Origin: Mollicutes bacterium PWAP
GTDB taxonomy: Bacteria > Bacillota_I > Bacilli_A > Mycoplasmatales > Metamycoplasmataceae
Assembly (NCBI GenBank): GCA_019661745.1
Contig: JAIFTM010000022.1
Span: forward strand, 1-13,272
DNA: 13,272 nt
Reading direction: 5' to 3'
Made by a program: the position numbers and the translations under genes. Shown here one piece after another: positions 1-7,376 of the stretch; within the stretch, counting starts at the first letter, position 1; the number at the start of each line of letters is the position of its first letter. The notes beneath the pieces are model-generated. The model did not search any database and was not told where the DNA came from. It saw only the letters and a program-made list of their open reading frames with translations.

Positions 1-47
1 AAATATTATTGTATCAACTATAAGTTTTGTAACTATATTTTAAGTAA

Positions 48-497
48 TTAGTTGTGGAAGTAAAGATTCTAATTACTAAATTTAACACACAAAAAGAAAC
101 ACACTTAATAGAAGAAAAATTCATAACAAAATCCGCAGATAGAAATTTTTATGATTTAGTTAATGAAAATAAAGAAACTATTAATCAAGTAAATTATACT
201 GGGCCATCTTTGAGTGGACTTACAGCCCCAGACACCCTTACAAACTATTAGCTATCATACTTTTAGGTACCGGACACTTATTTAAAACCACATATAACAT
301 AGGTTTTTCTTTAAAATATTTAAAAAATACAAATTTTAAACTTGTAAATATCAGAGACAAATATTTATTTAATGTTGTAAAAAGTGTTGGCCATATGTTT
401 TTAAATAATAAATATTACAGTTGATTTTAAAATTATAAAAATGATAGATCCAACTGCCCAAAACTATCAAATGTTTATAAATCATAAAAATTTATAA
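48..497 (+). pseudogene. Decayed, frame-shifted coding remnant (possible transposase fragment)
   Basis: No intact gene is seen, but three open stretches appear to continue one another in different frames. The first (48-251, possible GTG at 54) encodes about 65 residues. The second (185-430) overlaps it in the -1/+2 frame and encodes about 81 residues including YSPRHPYKLLAIILLGTG, ending with a TGA-coded Trp and a TAA. The third (405-497) returns to the first frame and contains MIDPTAQNYQMF. The pattern of overlapping open frames suggests a gene broken by at least two indels. The HPYKLL-x-IILLG stretch, after an FYDLV-type stretch, faintly recalls the N-terminal region of IS1182/IS5-type transposases, but this is a weak visual match and the catalytic residues are not recognisable. 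Bases 199-280 look richer in G+C than their surroundings. There is no good ribosome binding site. It could instead be a lineage-specific gene fragment. Confidence 0.4.
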
Positions 498-519
498 TAA
501 TAATTATAAAAATATATTA

Positions 520-541
520 AAAAAAATAGAATTATTTTTTT
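520..541. repeat. A/T-only inverted repeat upstream of dnaX
   Basis: Nine bases at 520-528 (AAAAAAATA) are perfectly complementary to 533-541 (TATTTTTTT), with a GAAT spacer. It is immediately upstream of the dnaX -10 element. In so AT-rich a region it may be chance. It could act as a weak terminator for upstream transcription or simply as an A/T-rich promoter upstream element. Confidence 0.3.
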
Positions 542-550
542 ATCTTAATT

Positions 551-556
551 TATAAT
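551..556 (+). promoter_or_regulatory. dnaX -10 element (TATAAT), probable leaderless transcript
   Basis: A consensus TATAAT ends seven bases before the dnaX ATG at 564, so initiation at the usual distance falls on or within a base or two of the start codon. No convincing -35 hexamer is visible about 17 bases upstream (528-533 reads AGAATT), which is common in mycoplasmas. No Shine-Dalgarno sequence lies between this element and the ATG. Confidence 0.55.
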
Positions 557-563
557 TGTTATT

Positions 564-2339
564 ATGAATTATAGAGCATTATATAGAACATATAGACCTA
601 AAAAATTTGAAGAAGTTATTGGACAAAAAAACATAGTTTTTGCATTACAAAATATTATAAAGTTACAAAAAGTTAGTCATGCTTACTTATTTAGTGGTCC
701 GAGAGGTACAGGAAAAACCACATTAGCTCATATTTTTGCAAATGAATTAAATAAAAATTTTACTAATAAGAAATCTTTAGACATATTTGAATTAGATGCT
801 GCAAGTAATAATGGTGTTGATGATATTAGAGCAATTATTGATAATGCTTCATATTCCCCCACTGAAAGCAAATATAAAATTTTTATAATTGATGAAGTTC
901 ATATGCTTTCTAAAGGTGCTTTCAATTCACTTTTAAAAATTATGGAAGAACCACCTTCTCATGTAATTTTTATATTAGCCACAACAGAACCAGAAAAAAT
1001 TCCTATAACTGTTTTGAGTAGGACTCAAAGATTTGATTTTAAACAAATATCCAAAAAAAACATAATTTTAAATTTAAAATATGTTTTTGATTCTGAAAAA
1101 ATTTCTTATTCAGAAGATGCTCTTAATTTAATTGCATCTCTTTCTAGAGGCGGGATGCGTGATGCTTTAACCATTGGAGATCAAGTTGCTGCTCTCGGAA
1201 ACAATTCAGTTCAAATAGAAAATATTAATTCTTTATTTGGTTTAGTTTCTGTTGAAAGACAAATAAAATTAATTAATTATCTTTATCAAGGAAATTCTAT
1301 AAATTCAATTTTGATTCTAAATTCAATGCTAAGTAATGGTATTAATGTCCAAACTTTTGTTGAAAATATAATTTCAATCATTAGAGATTATATTGTTTAT
1401 GAAAAAACTAATGAAAAATCTCTTCTTCATTATGTTTCTATGGAAGAATTGCTTACAATTGAAATGGAACCTAACTATGCTTACTTAATTTTTGAACAAA
1501 TGAATAAAATTAATAATGATTTATTACATTCTAATTTCAAAAGTCAACTTCTGGAATTGAGCATTCTTAAATTATTAAAAGAAAAACCTAAAAAAGTTGA
1601 AAAAATTATTTTAAAAGAAGAAAAAATCGAAAAAAAAGTTGAAAATTTTTCTTCTGAAATTATTATGAATACTGATGAAATTAACAAAACTTTTAACGAA
1701 ACTAAAGAACTTTCTCTTGAAATTGATGCTATATTGGAACCGTTGGTTCAAAATAAAACATTTTCAAAGGAATTAGAATTAGATGTTAAAAAAGAAATCT
1801 CTAATGAAGCAATTAGTACAGAAGAAATTACAATAAAAGAAACAAAAGAAATTATTTCAAAAAATAATATTGAACCTATTATTGATCTTACTGAAGATGA
1901 ATTATTAAACTGGTTTAATAATTCTGATATAGAATTTAAAAACAAATATATCAAAAATATGGATAAATTAGAAATATTTGCCTTAAGTCCTAAATATGGC
2001 GAAATGGCGACAAAACTTAAAAACATGAATATAATTGTTGCTGGTAAAAATTTTATTTTATTAGGAACTAACAATAAAGAAATTTTAAAAAGTATTAATG
2101 AAATGAAATTTAATTCTATTTTCTTAGAAATGATAAAAGAATTATTTTCGGTTAAATTATTTGTTCATGTTATCGATAAAGAAGAATTAAAACAAATACA
2201 AATTTTTTGGACAAAAAGAAAAAAAAATAATTCTTTACCCGAAAAAAAAGAAATTAAATTTATTGATTTCAATGAAATAAAACAAAAAAATGAAGAAGAA
2301 GATTACATTAAAGATCTATTTGGAGATCTTTTAAGTTAA
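564..2339 (+). CDS. dnaX: DNA polymerase III subunit gamma/tau
   Basis: ATPase motor subunit of the clamp loader, which loads the sliding clamp on primed DNA and, as tau, links it to the polymerase. The 591-residue product begins with the family signature YRALYRTYRPKKFEEVIGQ, fixing the start at 564. AAA+ motifs are clear: Walker A GPRGTGKTT (45-53), Walker B IFIIDE (106-111), sensor I ATT (139-141) and the SRTQRF segment with the arginine finger (R153). Domain III runs to about residue 345, followed by a K/E-rich linker (about 345-440) and a C-terminal region ending in DLFGDLLS. The zinc module normally carrying four cysteines between Walker A and the ELDAAS segment is shortened and has no cysteine (residues 60-72). 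Both Trp codons are TGG. No ribosome binding site precedes the ATG, and a TATAAT lies at 551-556. It is followed 9 bases later by the YbaB gene, as in Bacillus. Confidence 0.97.
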   Translation: MNYRALYRTYRPKKFEEVIGQKNIVFALQNIIKLQKVSHAYLFSGPRGTGKTTLAHIFANELNKNFTNKKSLDIFELDAASNNGVDDIRAIIDNASYSPTESKYKIFIIDEVHMLSKGAFNSLLKIMEEPPSHVIFILATTEPEKIPITVLSRTQRFDFKQISKKNIILNLKYVFDSEKISYSEDALNLIASLSRGGMRDALTIGDQVAALGNNSVQIENINSLFGLVSVERQIKLINYLYQGNSINSILILNSMLSNGINVQTFVENIISIIRDYIVYEKTNEKSLLHYVSMEELLTIEMEPNYAYLIFEQMNKINNDLLHSNFKSQLLELSILKLLKEKPKKVEKIILKEEKIEKKVENFSSEIIMNTDEINKTFNETKELSLEIDAILEPLVQNKTFSKELELDVKKEISNEAISTEEITIKETKEIISKNNIEPIIDLTEDELLNWFNNSDIEFKNKYIKNMDKLEIFALSPKYGEMATKLKNMNIIVAGKNFILLGTNNKEILKSINEMKFNSIFLEMIKELFSVKLFVHVIDKEELKQIQIFWTKRKKNNSLPEKKEIKFIDFNEIKQKNEEEDYIKDLFGDLLS

Positions 2340-2348
2340 GGAGATATT

Positions 2349-2636
2349 ATGAATCAAGCACAAATGATGAAAATGGCTAGAAAAATGCAAGCCGATTTAG
2401 AAAAAAGAAAAGCAGAATTAGCTTCTCAAGAGTTCACAGTTAAAAAACAAGGGGTAATAGTTACTATTTTTGGTAATAGAAAAATTTCTAAAATTGAAAT
2501 TGATGAAATTCTTTTAGATCCAGAAGATAAAGATTTGTTAGAAGATTTAATGTTAATTGCAATTAACGATGCAATTGAATTGGTTGATAAAAAAAATGCT
2601 GAAATTAGTGATGTTTCTGGAGGTATGGGAATCTAA
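2349..2636 (+). CDS. YbaB/EbfC family nucleoid-associated protein
   Basis: Small DNA-binding protein of the YbaB/EbfC family, thought to act as a nucleoid-associated dimer. The 95-residue product fits the family: an N-terminal amphipathic helix starting MNQAQMMKMARKMQADLEK, a central beta segment with VTIFGNRKISKIEIDE, a DLLEDL helix start, AINDAIE, and a Gly/Met-rich end (SGGMGI). A good AAGGAG site at 2337-2342 sits just upstream and overlaps the dnaX stop region. Position directly after dnaX is conserved in Firmicutes. Its TAA shares one base with the ATG of tmk, so translation of the two is probably coupled. Confidence 0.93.
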   Translation: MNQAQMMKMARKMQADLEKRKAELASQEFTVKKQGVIVTIFGNRKISKIEIDEILLDPEDKDLLEDLMLIAINDAIELVDKKNAEISDVSGGMGI

Positions 2637-3271
2637 TGTTTGTAACATTTGAAGGTCCAGATGGATCGGGCAAAAGTACAGCTTTAAAAGGGTTGATCCA
2701 GTTTTTAAAAAAAGAAGGTATTAAACATTTTTTAACAAGAGAGCCCGGGAATGAAAATGATATAGTTACAAAAAAAATAAGAGAATTAATTTTAGACCCT
2801 TCTAATAATATTTCTCCACTAACTGAAGCAATATTATTTTCAGCAGACAGAAGACAAAATTTAGAAAAAAATATTTGACCTAGAATTAAAAATAATGAAT
2901 TAGTAATTAGTGATAGATATTTTGATTCTACTTTTGCTTATCAAGGACATGCAAGAGGATTAAGCATTGATAAAATGATTTCTTTACAAGATATTATTAC
3001 TGAAAAAACATATCCTGACGTTACATTCTTTTTTGATGTAAATCCACAAGTGATTAATTCCAGATTAAATAAACGTGAAGAATCAAGAGATAGAATTGAA
3101 TTAGAAGGATTGATTTTTGCAGAAAAGGTTTATGAAGGCTATCAAATTCTAATTAAAAAATTTCCTGAAAGATTTGTTGTTATTAATGCAAATAAAAGTA
3201 AAGAAAAAGTTTTTGAAGAATTACTTATTAATTTTAAAAAGAAGGTGTTAAATGCGCAGAAAACAAAATAG
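2636..3271 (+). CDS. tmk: Thymidylate kinase (dTMP kinase)
   Basis: Phosphorylates dTMP to dTDP with ATP, in the cytoplasm, feeding dTTP synthesis. The 211-residue reading frame includes one TGA Trp codon at 2876-2878 (W81); reading it as stop would split the gene in two. The P-loop FEGPDGSGKST is at residues 5-15, the DRY motif at 93-95 is followed by STFAYQG with the conserved Tyr-Gln, and an Arg-rich LID segment (NKREESRDRIE) follows further on. Length matches the family. The start ATG overlaps the stop of the preceding gene by one base, and the gene has no separate strong ribosome binding site, so it is probably translated by coupling. Its last 20 bases overlap tdk, which makes its substrate dTMP. 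Confidence 0.96.
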
Positions 3272-3848
3272 TGGATTTATCGAAACTATTTATGGCCCAA
3301 TGTATTCTGGCAAAAGTAATGAGTTGGTTTCAAGAATCAAAGCTTATGGTTATGCTGGTGAAAAATATATTGCTTTTAGTCCTGATATTGATACTAGAAA
3401 TAAAAAAAATATTATTATATCTAGAACTGGAATTCAAAATTTAGCAACTAAAATAAATTCTAAATTTCCAGAAGATATTTTTAAATATATCAGCAAAGAT
3501 ATAAAGGCTGTTGGCATTGATGAAGCACAATTTTTCAATATTTCATTAATTGATGTTGTTGATAAATTAGCTAACTTAGGAATTGATGTTTATGTAGCGG
3601 GCCTTAATCTAGATTTTGCCAAAAGGCCTTTTGAAACTATTATGAAACTATTGCCTATTAGTGAATTTGTTACGTCTAAAATGGCCGTTTGTTTTGATTG
3701 TGGGTCCAATGCTTATTTTTCATCTAGAATTAATAGTAGCCCTAGTGATAATGCTGTTTTAATTGGTACAAATCAATATAAAGCACATTGTAGAAAGTGT
3801 TGAAATAAAACTAATAAAAATCTTATTAAAGGAGTAAAAAGTGTATAA
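3252..3848 (+). CDS. tdk: Thymidine kinase
   Basis: Salvages thymidine to dTMP, the substrate of the neighbouring Tmk. The 198-residue product is a type II (TK1-like) enzyme: Walker A GPMYSGKS at residues 15-22, the catalytic DEAQFF with Glu91, and a zinc-binding set of four cysteines, CFDC (147-150) and C-x2-C (180, 183). The TGA at 3801-3803 directly after the last zinc cysteine is Trp in this code; with it the protein gains a 15-residue basic tail (TGA included) and ends at TAA 3846-3848. The start at 3252 is supported by GAAGG at 3241-3245 and lies 20 bases inside tmk. The 3' end overlaps purA by 8 bases and contains the purA ribosome binding site. Confidence 0.95.
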
Positions 3849-5124
3849 AACAAAAGTTGTTATAGGCGCCCAATGAGGTGATGAAGGTAAGGGTAAAATT
3901 TCAGATTTTTTAGCTCAAAACGCTGATGTTGTTGTTAGATATCAAGGCGGCAATAATGCAGGCCATTCTATTGAATTTGATGGAAAAAGATATGCTTTAA
4001 AACATATTCCATCTGGAGTTTTTAATCCTAAAACATTAAATATTATGGCTCAAGGAATGGTTATTAATCCAAAAATGCTTCTTGATGAAATGAAAGAATT
4101 AGAGAATAAAGGTATTGTTAATCATAATCTTGTTATTTCAGACCGTGCTCATGTTATTTTTCCTTATCACTTAGAAATTGATTCAAAGTTAGAAGAATTA
4201 AAAGAAAAAAAATATGGCACAAAAATTGGTACAACTAAAAAAGGCATTGGCCCTGCTTATGAAGATAAATATGCTCGTGTTGGCATTCGTTTTGGCGACT
4301 TTATAAATTTAAAAACATTCAAATCTAGATTAAAAGAAACTTTATTTATTAAAAATATGTTTTTAAAAAGTATGGGAATGAAACAGTATAATGTCGACGA
4401 AATATTTAATGAATATAAAGAATATGCTAAAAAATTGTCACCTTTAGTTAGAGAAACTGGATTATATTTATCAAAAATAATTGAGGAAGGCAAAGTGGTC
4501 TTATTTGAAGGGGCTCAAGGTGTTTTGTTATGTATAGAAAATGGCACTTATCCATATGTTACCTCTTCATCACCTACTGCAAGTTCTGTTCCCTTGGGAA
4601 CCGGTTTAAGTCCTAAACATGTTCTTAATGCAATGGGAATTGTTAAATCATATACAACTCGTGTTGGAGCCGGAGCTCTACCTACAGAGATTGAAGATGA
4701 AAAAATAAGTTCTCACATACGTGAAGTTGGTAGAGAATATGGAACTGTCACAGGTAGGCCTAGAAGAATTGGGTGATTAGATACTGTTGTTCTTAAACAT
4801 TCTATAAGAGTTAGTGGATTAAATGAAATTGCTATTACATTGATTGATGTTCTTGATGATTTAGAAGAAATTAAAATTGGTTATTCATATAATTTGGACG
4901 GGAAAGAAATTGATTTTATTCCAGGTTCTAATGAAGTATATGATTCTTTAAAAACAAACTATATTACAATGCCAGGTTGAAAAAAAGATATTACTAAAGT
5001 GACTTCTTGAAATGAATTGCCAATCGAAGCACAAAATTACATTTTAAAAATTGAAGAATTAATTGGTGTTAAAATAACTATTTTTTCTGTTGGTCCCGAT
5101 AGAAAACAAACTATTTATAGATAA
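3841..5124 (+). CDS. purA: Adenylosuccinate synthetase
   Basis: Joins IMP and aspartate using GTP to give adenylosuccinate, the first committed step from IMP to AMP. The start is GTG at 3841, giving [20 protein letters not shown] with the phosphate-binding loop GDEGKGK at 13-19 (catalytic Asp14) and GGNNAGH ending in His42. AAGGAG at 3828-3833 lies seven bases upstream. Internal signatures include [32 protein letters not shown] and [11 protein letters not shown], with DRKQTI at the end. The 427-residue length is normal. Four Trp residues are coded by TGA (3874, 4774, 4978, 5008). The variation from the usual FEGAQGxxLDIDxGTYPFVTSS is [14 protein letters not shown], so one Asp is replaced. It overlaps tdk by 8 bases and appears to be the last gene of its transcript. 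Confidence 0.97.
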
Positions 5125-5139
5125 TAATAAAATTTAGTG

Positions 5140-5145
5140 TAAAAT
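5140..5145 (+). promoter_or_regulatory. Candidate -10 element for the rimP-nusA-infB operon
   Basis: TAAAAT preceded by a TG-containing stretch (TTAGTG) just after the purA stop would put a transcript start near 5151, upstream of the hairpin at 5171-5191. The -35 region is weak. If real, the operon mRNA would begin with a leader of about 55 bases containing that hairpin. Confidence 0.35.
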
Positions 5146-5170
5146 TATTAATAAGTACATATGAATTATT

Positions 5171-5196
5171 AACCATCGTATTGCGATGGTTTTTTT
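5171..5196 (+). terminator. Rho-independent-type hairpin between purA and rimP (terminator or attenuator)
   Basis: AACCATCG (5171-5178) pairs perfectly with CGATGGTT (5184-5191) around a TATTG loop and is followed by a run of T to 5196. This is a standard terminator shape and probably ends the purA transcript. Unusually, the T-run is joined directly to the rimP Shine-Dalgarno AGGAGG at 5197-5202, so the hairpin may also act as an attenuator in the rimP-nusA leader. Confidence 0.75.
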
Positions 5197-5205
5197 AGGA
5201 GGTTT

Positions 5206-5646
5206 ATGAAGTTATTTCAAAATTTAAAAGATAAATTTTTATTTGTAAATAAAGTTAATATTGAAAAAGAATTTGGGGTTAAAGTTTTAAAAATTGAAGT
5301 AAATTCAGTTGAAATGAATATTGTCAGTGAAATGAGCAAAAAAATTAATGAATATTTAGATGAAATTGTTATTCCACAAAATGTTTATTTTGTAGATATT
5401 CATAGCCCTGGAACTGAAACAGATTTAAATATTTATAAACTAGAAGAACATATTAATAAAAATATTTTTGTTGAAACTAAAAAAACAATTCAACAAAAAA
5501 ATAAATTTGAAGGTTTTCTTTTGCGAGATCAACTTAATTTCATTGTTTTAAATTACAATTCTAAAGGACAATTTAGAAATATTGAAATTGAAAAGAAAAA
5601 TATAATTCAAATAAGACTAAGTGCTGTAGTTAAGAAGGAAAAATAA
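5206..5646 (+). CDS. rimP: Ribosome maturation factor RimP
   Basis: Cytoplasmic factor for maturation of the 30S ribosomal subunit. The 146-residue product is recognised by length, by position directly before nusA, and by the family segment YFVDIHSPGTETDLNIYKLEEH, equivalent to the usual LEVSSPGxxRPL followed by a helix. The C-terminal part (EGFLLRDQLNFIVLN...) fits the SH3-like second domain, though divergence is high. A perfect AGGAGG at 5197-5202 precedes the ATG by three bases, the strongest ribosome binding site in the window. It is the first gene of a conserved operon with nusA, ylxR, infB and rbfA. Confidence 0.88.
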   Translation: MKLFQNLKDKFLFVNKVNIEKEFGVKVLKIEVNSVEMNIVSEMSKKINEYLDEIVIPQNVYFVDIHSPGTETDLNIYKLEEHINKNIFVETKKTIQQKNKFEGFLLRDQLNFIVLNYNSKGQFRNIEIEKKNIIQIRLSAVVKKEK

Positions 5647-5647
5647 A

Positions 5648-7117
5648 ATGAATAAAAAATTAATAATGATAAATGGTTATATTGGAGAAATTGCTCTTAA
5701 AAGAGATATAAAAGAAGAAGTAGTAATTGAAAATTTAAGAAATGCTTTTGAAAAAGCTATTCAAAAAAAGTATGATCCTGAAGCAGAAATAGAATTAGTA
5801 ATTAATGAAAATGATTTTAAAGTTTTTAATTCTAACAAAATTGTTGTTTCAGAAAAAGAATTCAAAACTTTAATTGAAGATGGAATTGCAGTTGATTTAT
5901 CATATTCAACAGTAAAAAAATCTAAATTAATGGGTCTTAAAGTTAAAATTAATGATATTGTTAAAGAAGAAATTAATATTCAAAATTATACAAAAGAGTT
6001 AGAAAGGGCTTTAAGAAGTATTCTAATTCAAAAAAATATTGAAGAATCAAAAATAGTTAAATATGAAAAATTAAAAGGTCTTGTTGGCGAAATGCTTACT
6101 GTTGAAGTCAAAAACAAAGGAAGAGATTGATATACAGTTACATTTGAAATTAACGGCGAAATTGAATCAGCTGAAATTAAAAATTTTAACATGAATCCAG
6201 CACTAAAAATTAGATCCGGTTCTGTATTAGAAGCATATGTTGAAAATATTGATTTACAAAATAAAGGATCTATTATTTCTTTGAGTACTTCTCATCCTGA
6301 AGTTGTTAAAAGATTGTTAGAAATAAATGTACCTGAAGTAATGAGTGGCGAAATTGAAATTAGAGATATTCAACGTGTTTCAGGCATTAAAACTAAAGTT
6401 GTTGTAAAATCAAACAATGAATTAATTGATCCAATTGGTTCTATTGTTGGTAATGCAGGGTCTAGAATCAAACGTGTGGTTGAATCTTTAGGTGGCGAAA
6501 AAGTGGAACTTGTTAAATGAGATTTCGATATTGGAAACTTAATGCTTTCATCAATTCTTCCTGCTAGAGTAATTTCATATAATTTTAATGAAGAAGGCAA
6601 AAGATTCACTATTATTGTTCCTAATATACATAAAACTCTTGCTATTGGTAAAAGAGGAAGTAATGTTAGAACTAGTTCTTTAATTCTTTCTGCAAATTTA
6701 GATATTTTAAGCATTGATGAGGCAAAAGAAAAAGGAATTGAAATTAAATGAAACGGTAACTTAAACCCAGAAGAACTTGAAAAAATAGAATCTGGAGAAA
6801 TTTTACGTTTTGGTTCTCAAAGATTTCAAAAAAAACCAAGTTTTGGCGCATTTGATGATGAAATAAAAACATTTGGTGAAGATATTCAAACGCAAGATAC
6901 TTTTGCTTTTGAAAAATATGAAGCTGTTTCTAAAAAACCTTTAATTAAAGAAGAAGAAGTTGAAGGGTTTGATATTTCTGATGATGATTTAAATAAAATG
7001 CAACTTGACTTTGATAGTGAGCTTGATTTTAATTCTTCTGATTTAAATTTTGAAACAAATTTAGAGTTAGACAATGATGAATATTATTTAGAAGAAGATG
7101 ATAACTTTGAAGATTAA
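5648..7117 (+). CDS. nusA: Transcription termination/antitermination factor NusA
   Basis: RNA polymerase-binding factor acting in pausing, termination and antitermination. The 489-residue product needs three TGA Trp codons (6128, 6518, 6749; W161, W291, W368). The N-terminal polymerase-binding domain carries DIKEEVVIENLRNAFEKAIQKK-like sequence near residues 20-42. The S1 domain starts around 145 (LVGEMLTVEV), KH1 has GSIVGNAGSRI at 264-274, and KH2 has IGKRGSNV at 333-340. Bacillus-type NusA ends soon after KH2; here about 120 further residues follow, and the last 55 (435-489) contain 24 Asp/Glu and a single Lys. The start has AGAAGGA at about 5633-5639 and lies one base after the rimP stop. 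The gene ends 20 bases inside ylxR. Confidence 0.96.
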
Positions 7118-7376
7118 TAGATTTTGCATTGTTACTCACAAAGTTAAACCAATAGAAAAATTAATAAGAATTGATTACAAAAAAAATACAAAAAAAATAA
7201 AAATTGGTCAAGGGGATGGAAGAGGTTGCTATATTTCAATTCATTTATCTGATGATCAAATAAATAATATTTATTTTAAAAGAGTTTTTAATAAGGTTTT
7301 TAGAAAAAAATTCAATAAAGATATTTATGATGAAATTACCAAAAAAATAAGGAGTTTTAATGGCCAAAAAAAATAA
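7098..7376 (+). CDS. ylxR: YlxR/RnpM family RNA-binding protein
   Basis: Small basic protein of the YlxR family (called RnpM in Bacillus, where it binds the RNase P RNA). The 92-residue product shows NRFCIVTHKVKPIEKLIRI, matching the family R-x-C-(I/V)-x6-KPxxELIR core, and GDGRGCYIS, matching GRGAYVC. It sits at the conserved place between nusA and infB. ATG at 7098 overlaps nusA by 20 bases; a GAAGAAG at 7091-7097 is too close for that ATG, so TTG at 7107 is an alternative start that would remove three residues. The L7Ae-like ylxQ gene usually found next in Bacillus is absent. The gene ends 17 bases inside infB. Confidence 0.85.
   Translation: MITLKINRFCIVTHKVKPIEKLIRIDYKKNTKKIKIGQGDGRGCYISIHLSDDQINNIYFKRVFNKVFRKKFNKDIYDEITKKIRSFNGQKK

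Noticed and set aside
252..560. SRP (4.5S) RNA or tRNA gene upstream of dnaX
   Set aside because: In Bacillus the small SRP RNA lies before dnaX, but no GGAA/GNAR-loop helix, no G+C-rich stem and no tRNA-like arm could be found here.
1748..2074. Minus-strand open frame of 108 codons inside dnaX
   Set aside because: It lies opposite a well-supported gene, encodes no recognisable motif and has low-complexity Leu/Ser/Ile content typical of antisense of AT-rich coding DNA.
4045..4776. Shorter purA start at ATG 4045 and stop at 4776
   Set aside because: Both limits result from treating TGA as stop. Upstream GTG 3841 gives the essential GDEGKGK and GNNAGH motifs, and reading through TGA 4774 gives RRIGWLD and the complete C-terminus.
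6370..6714. Minus-strand open frame of 114 codons across the nusA KH region
   Set aside because: Antisense to conserved KH domains, with no motif or ribosome binding site of its own.
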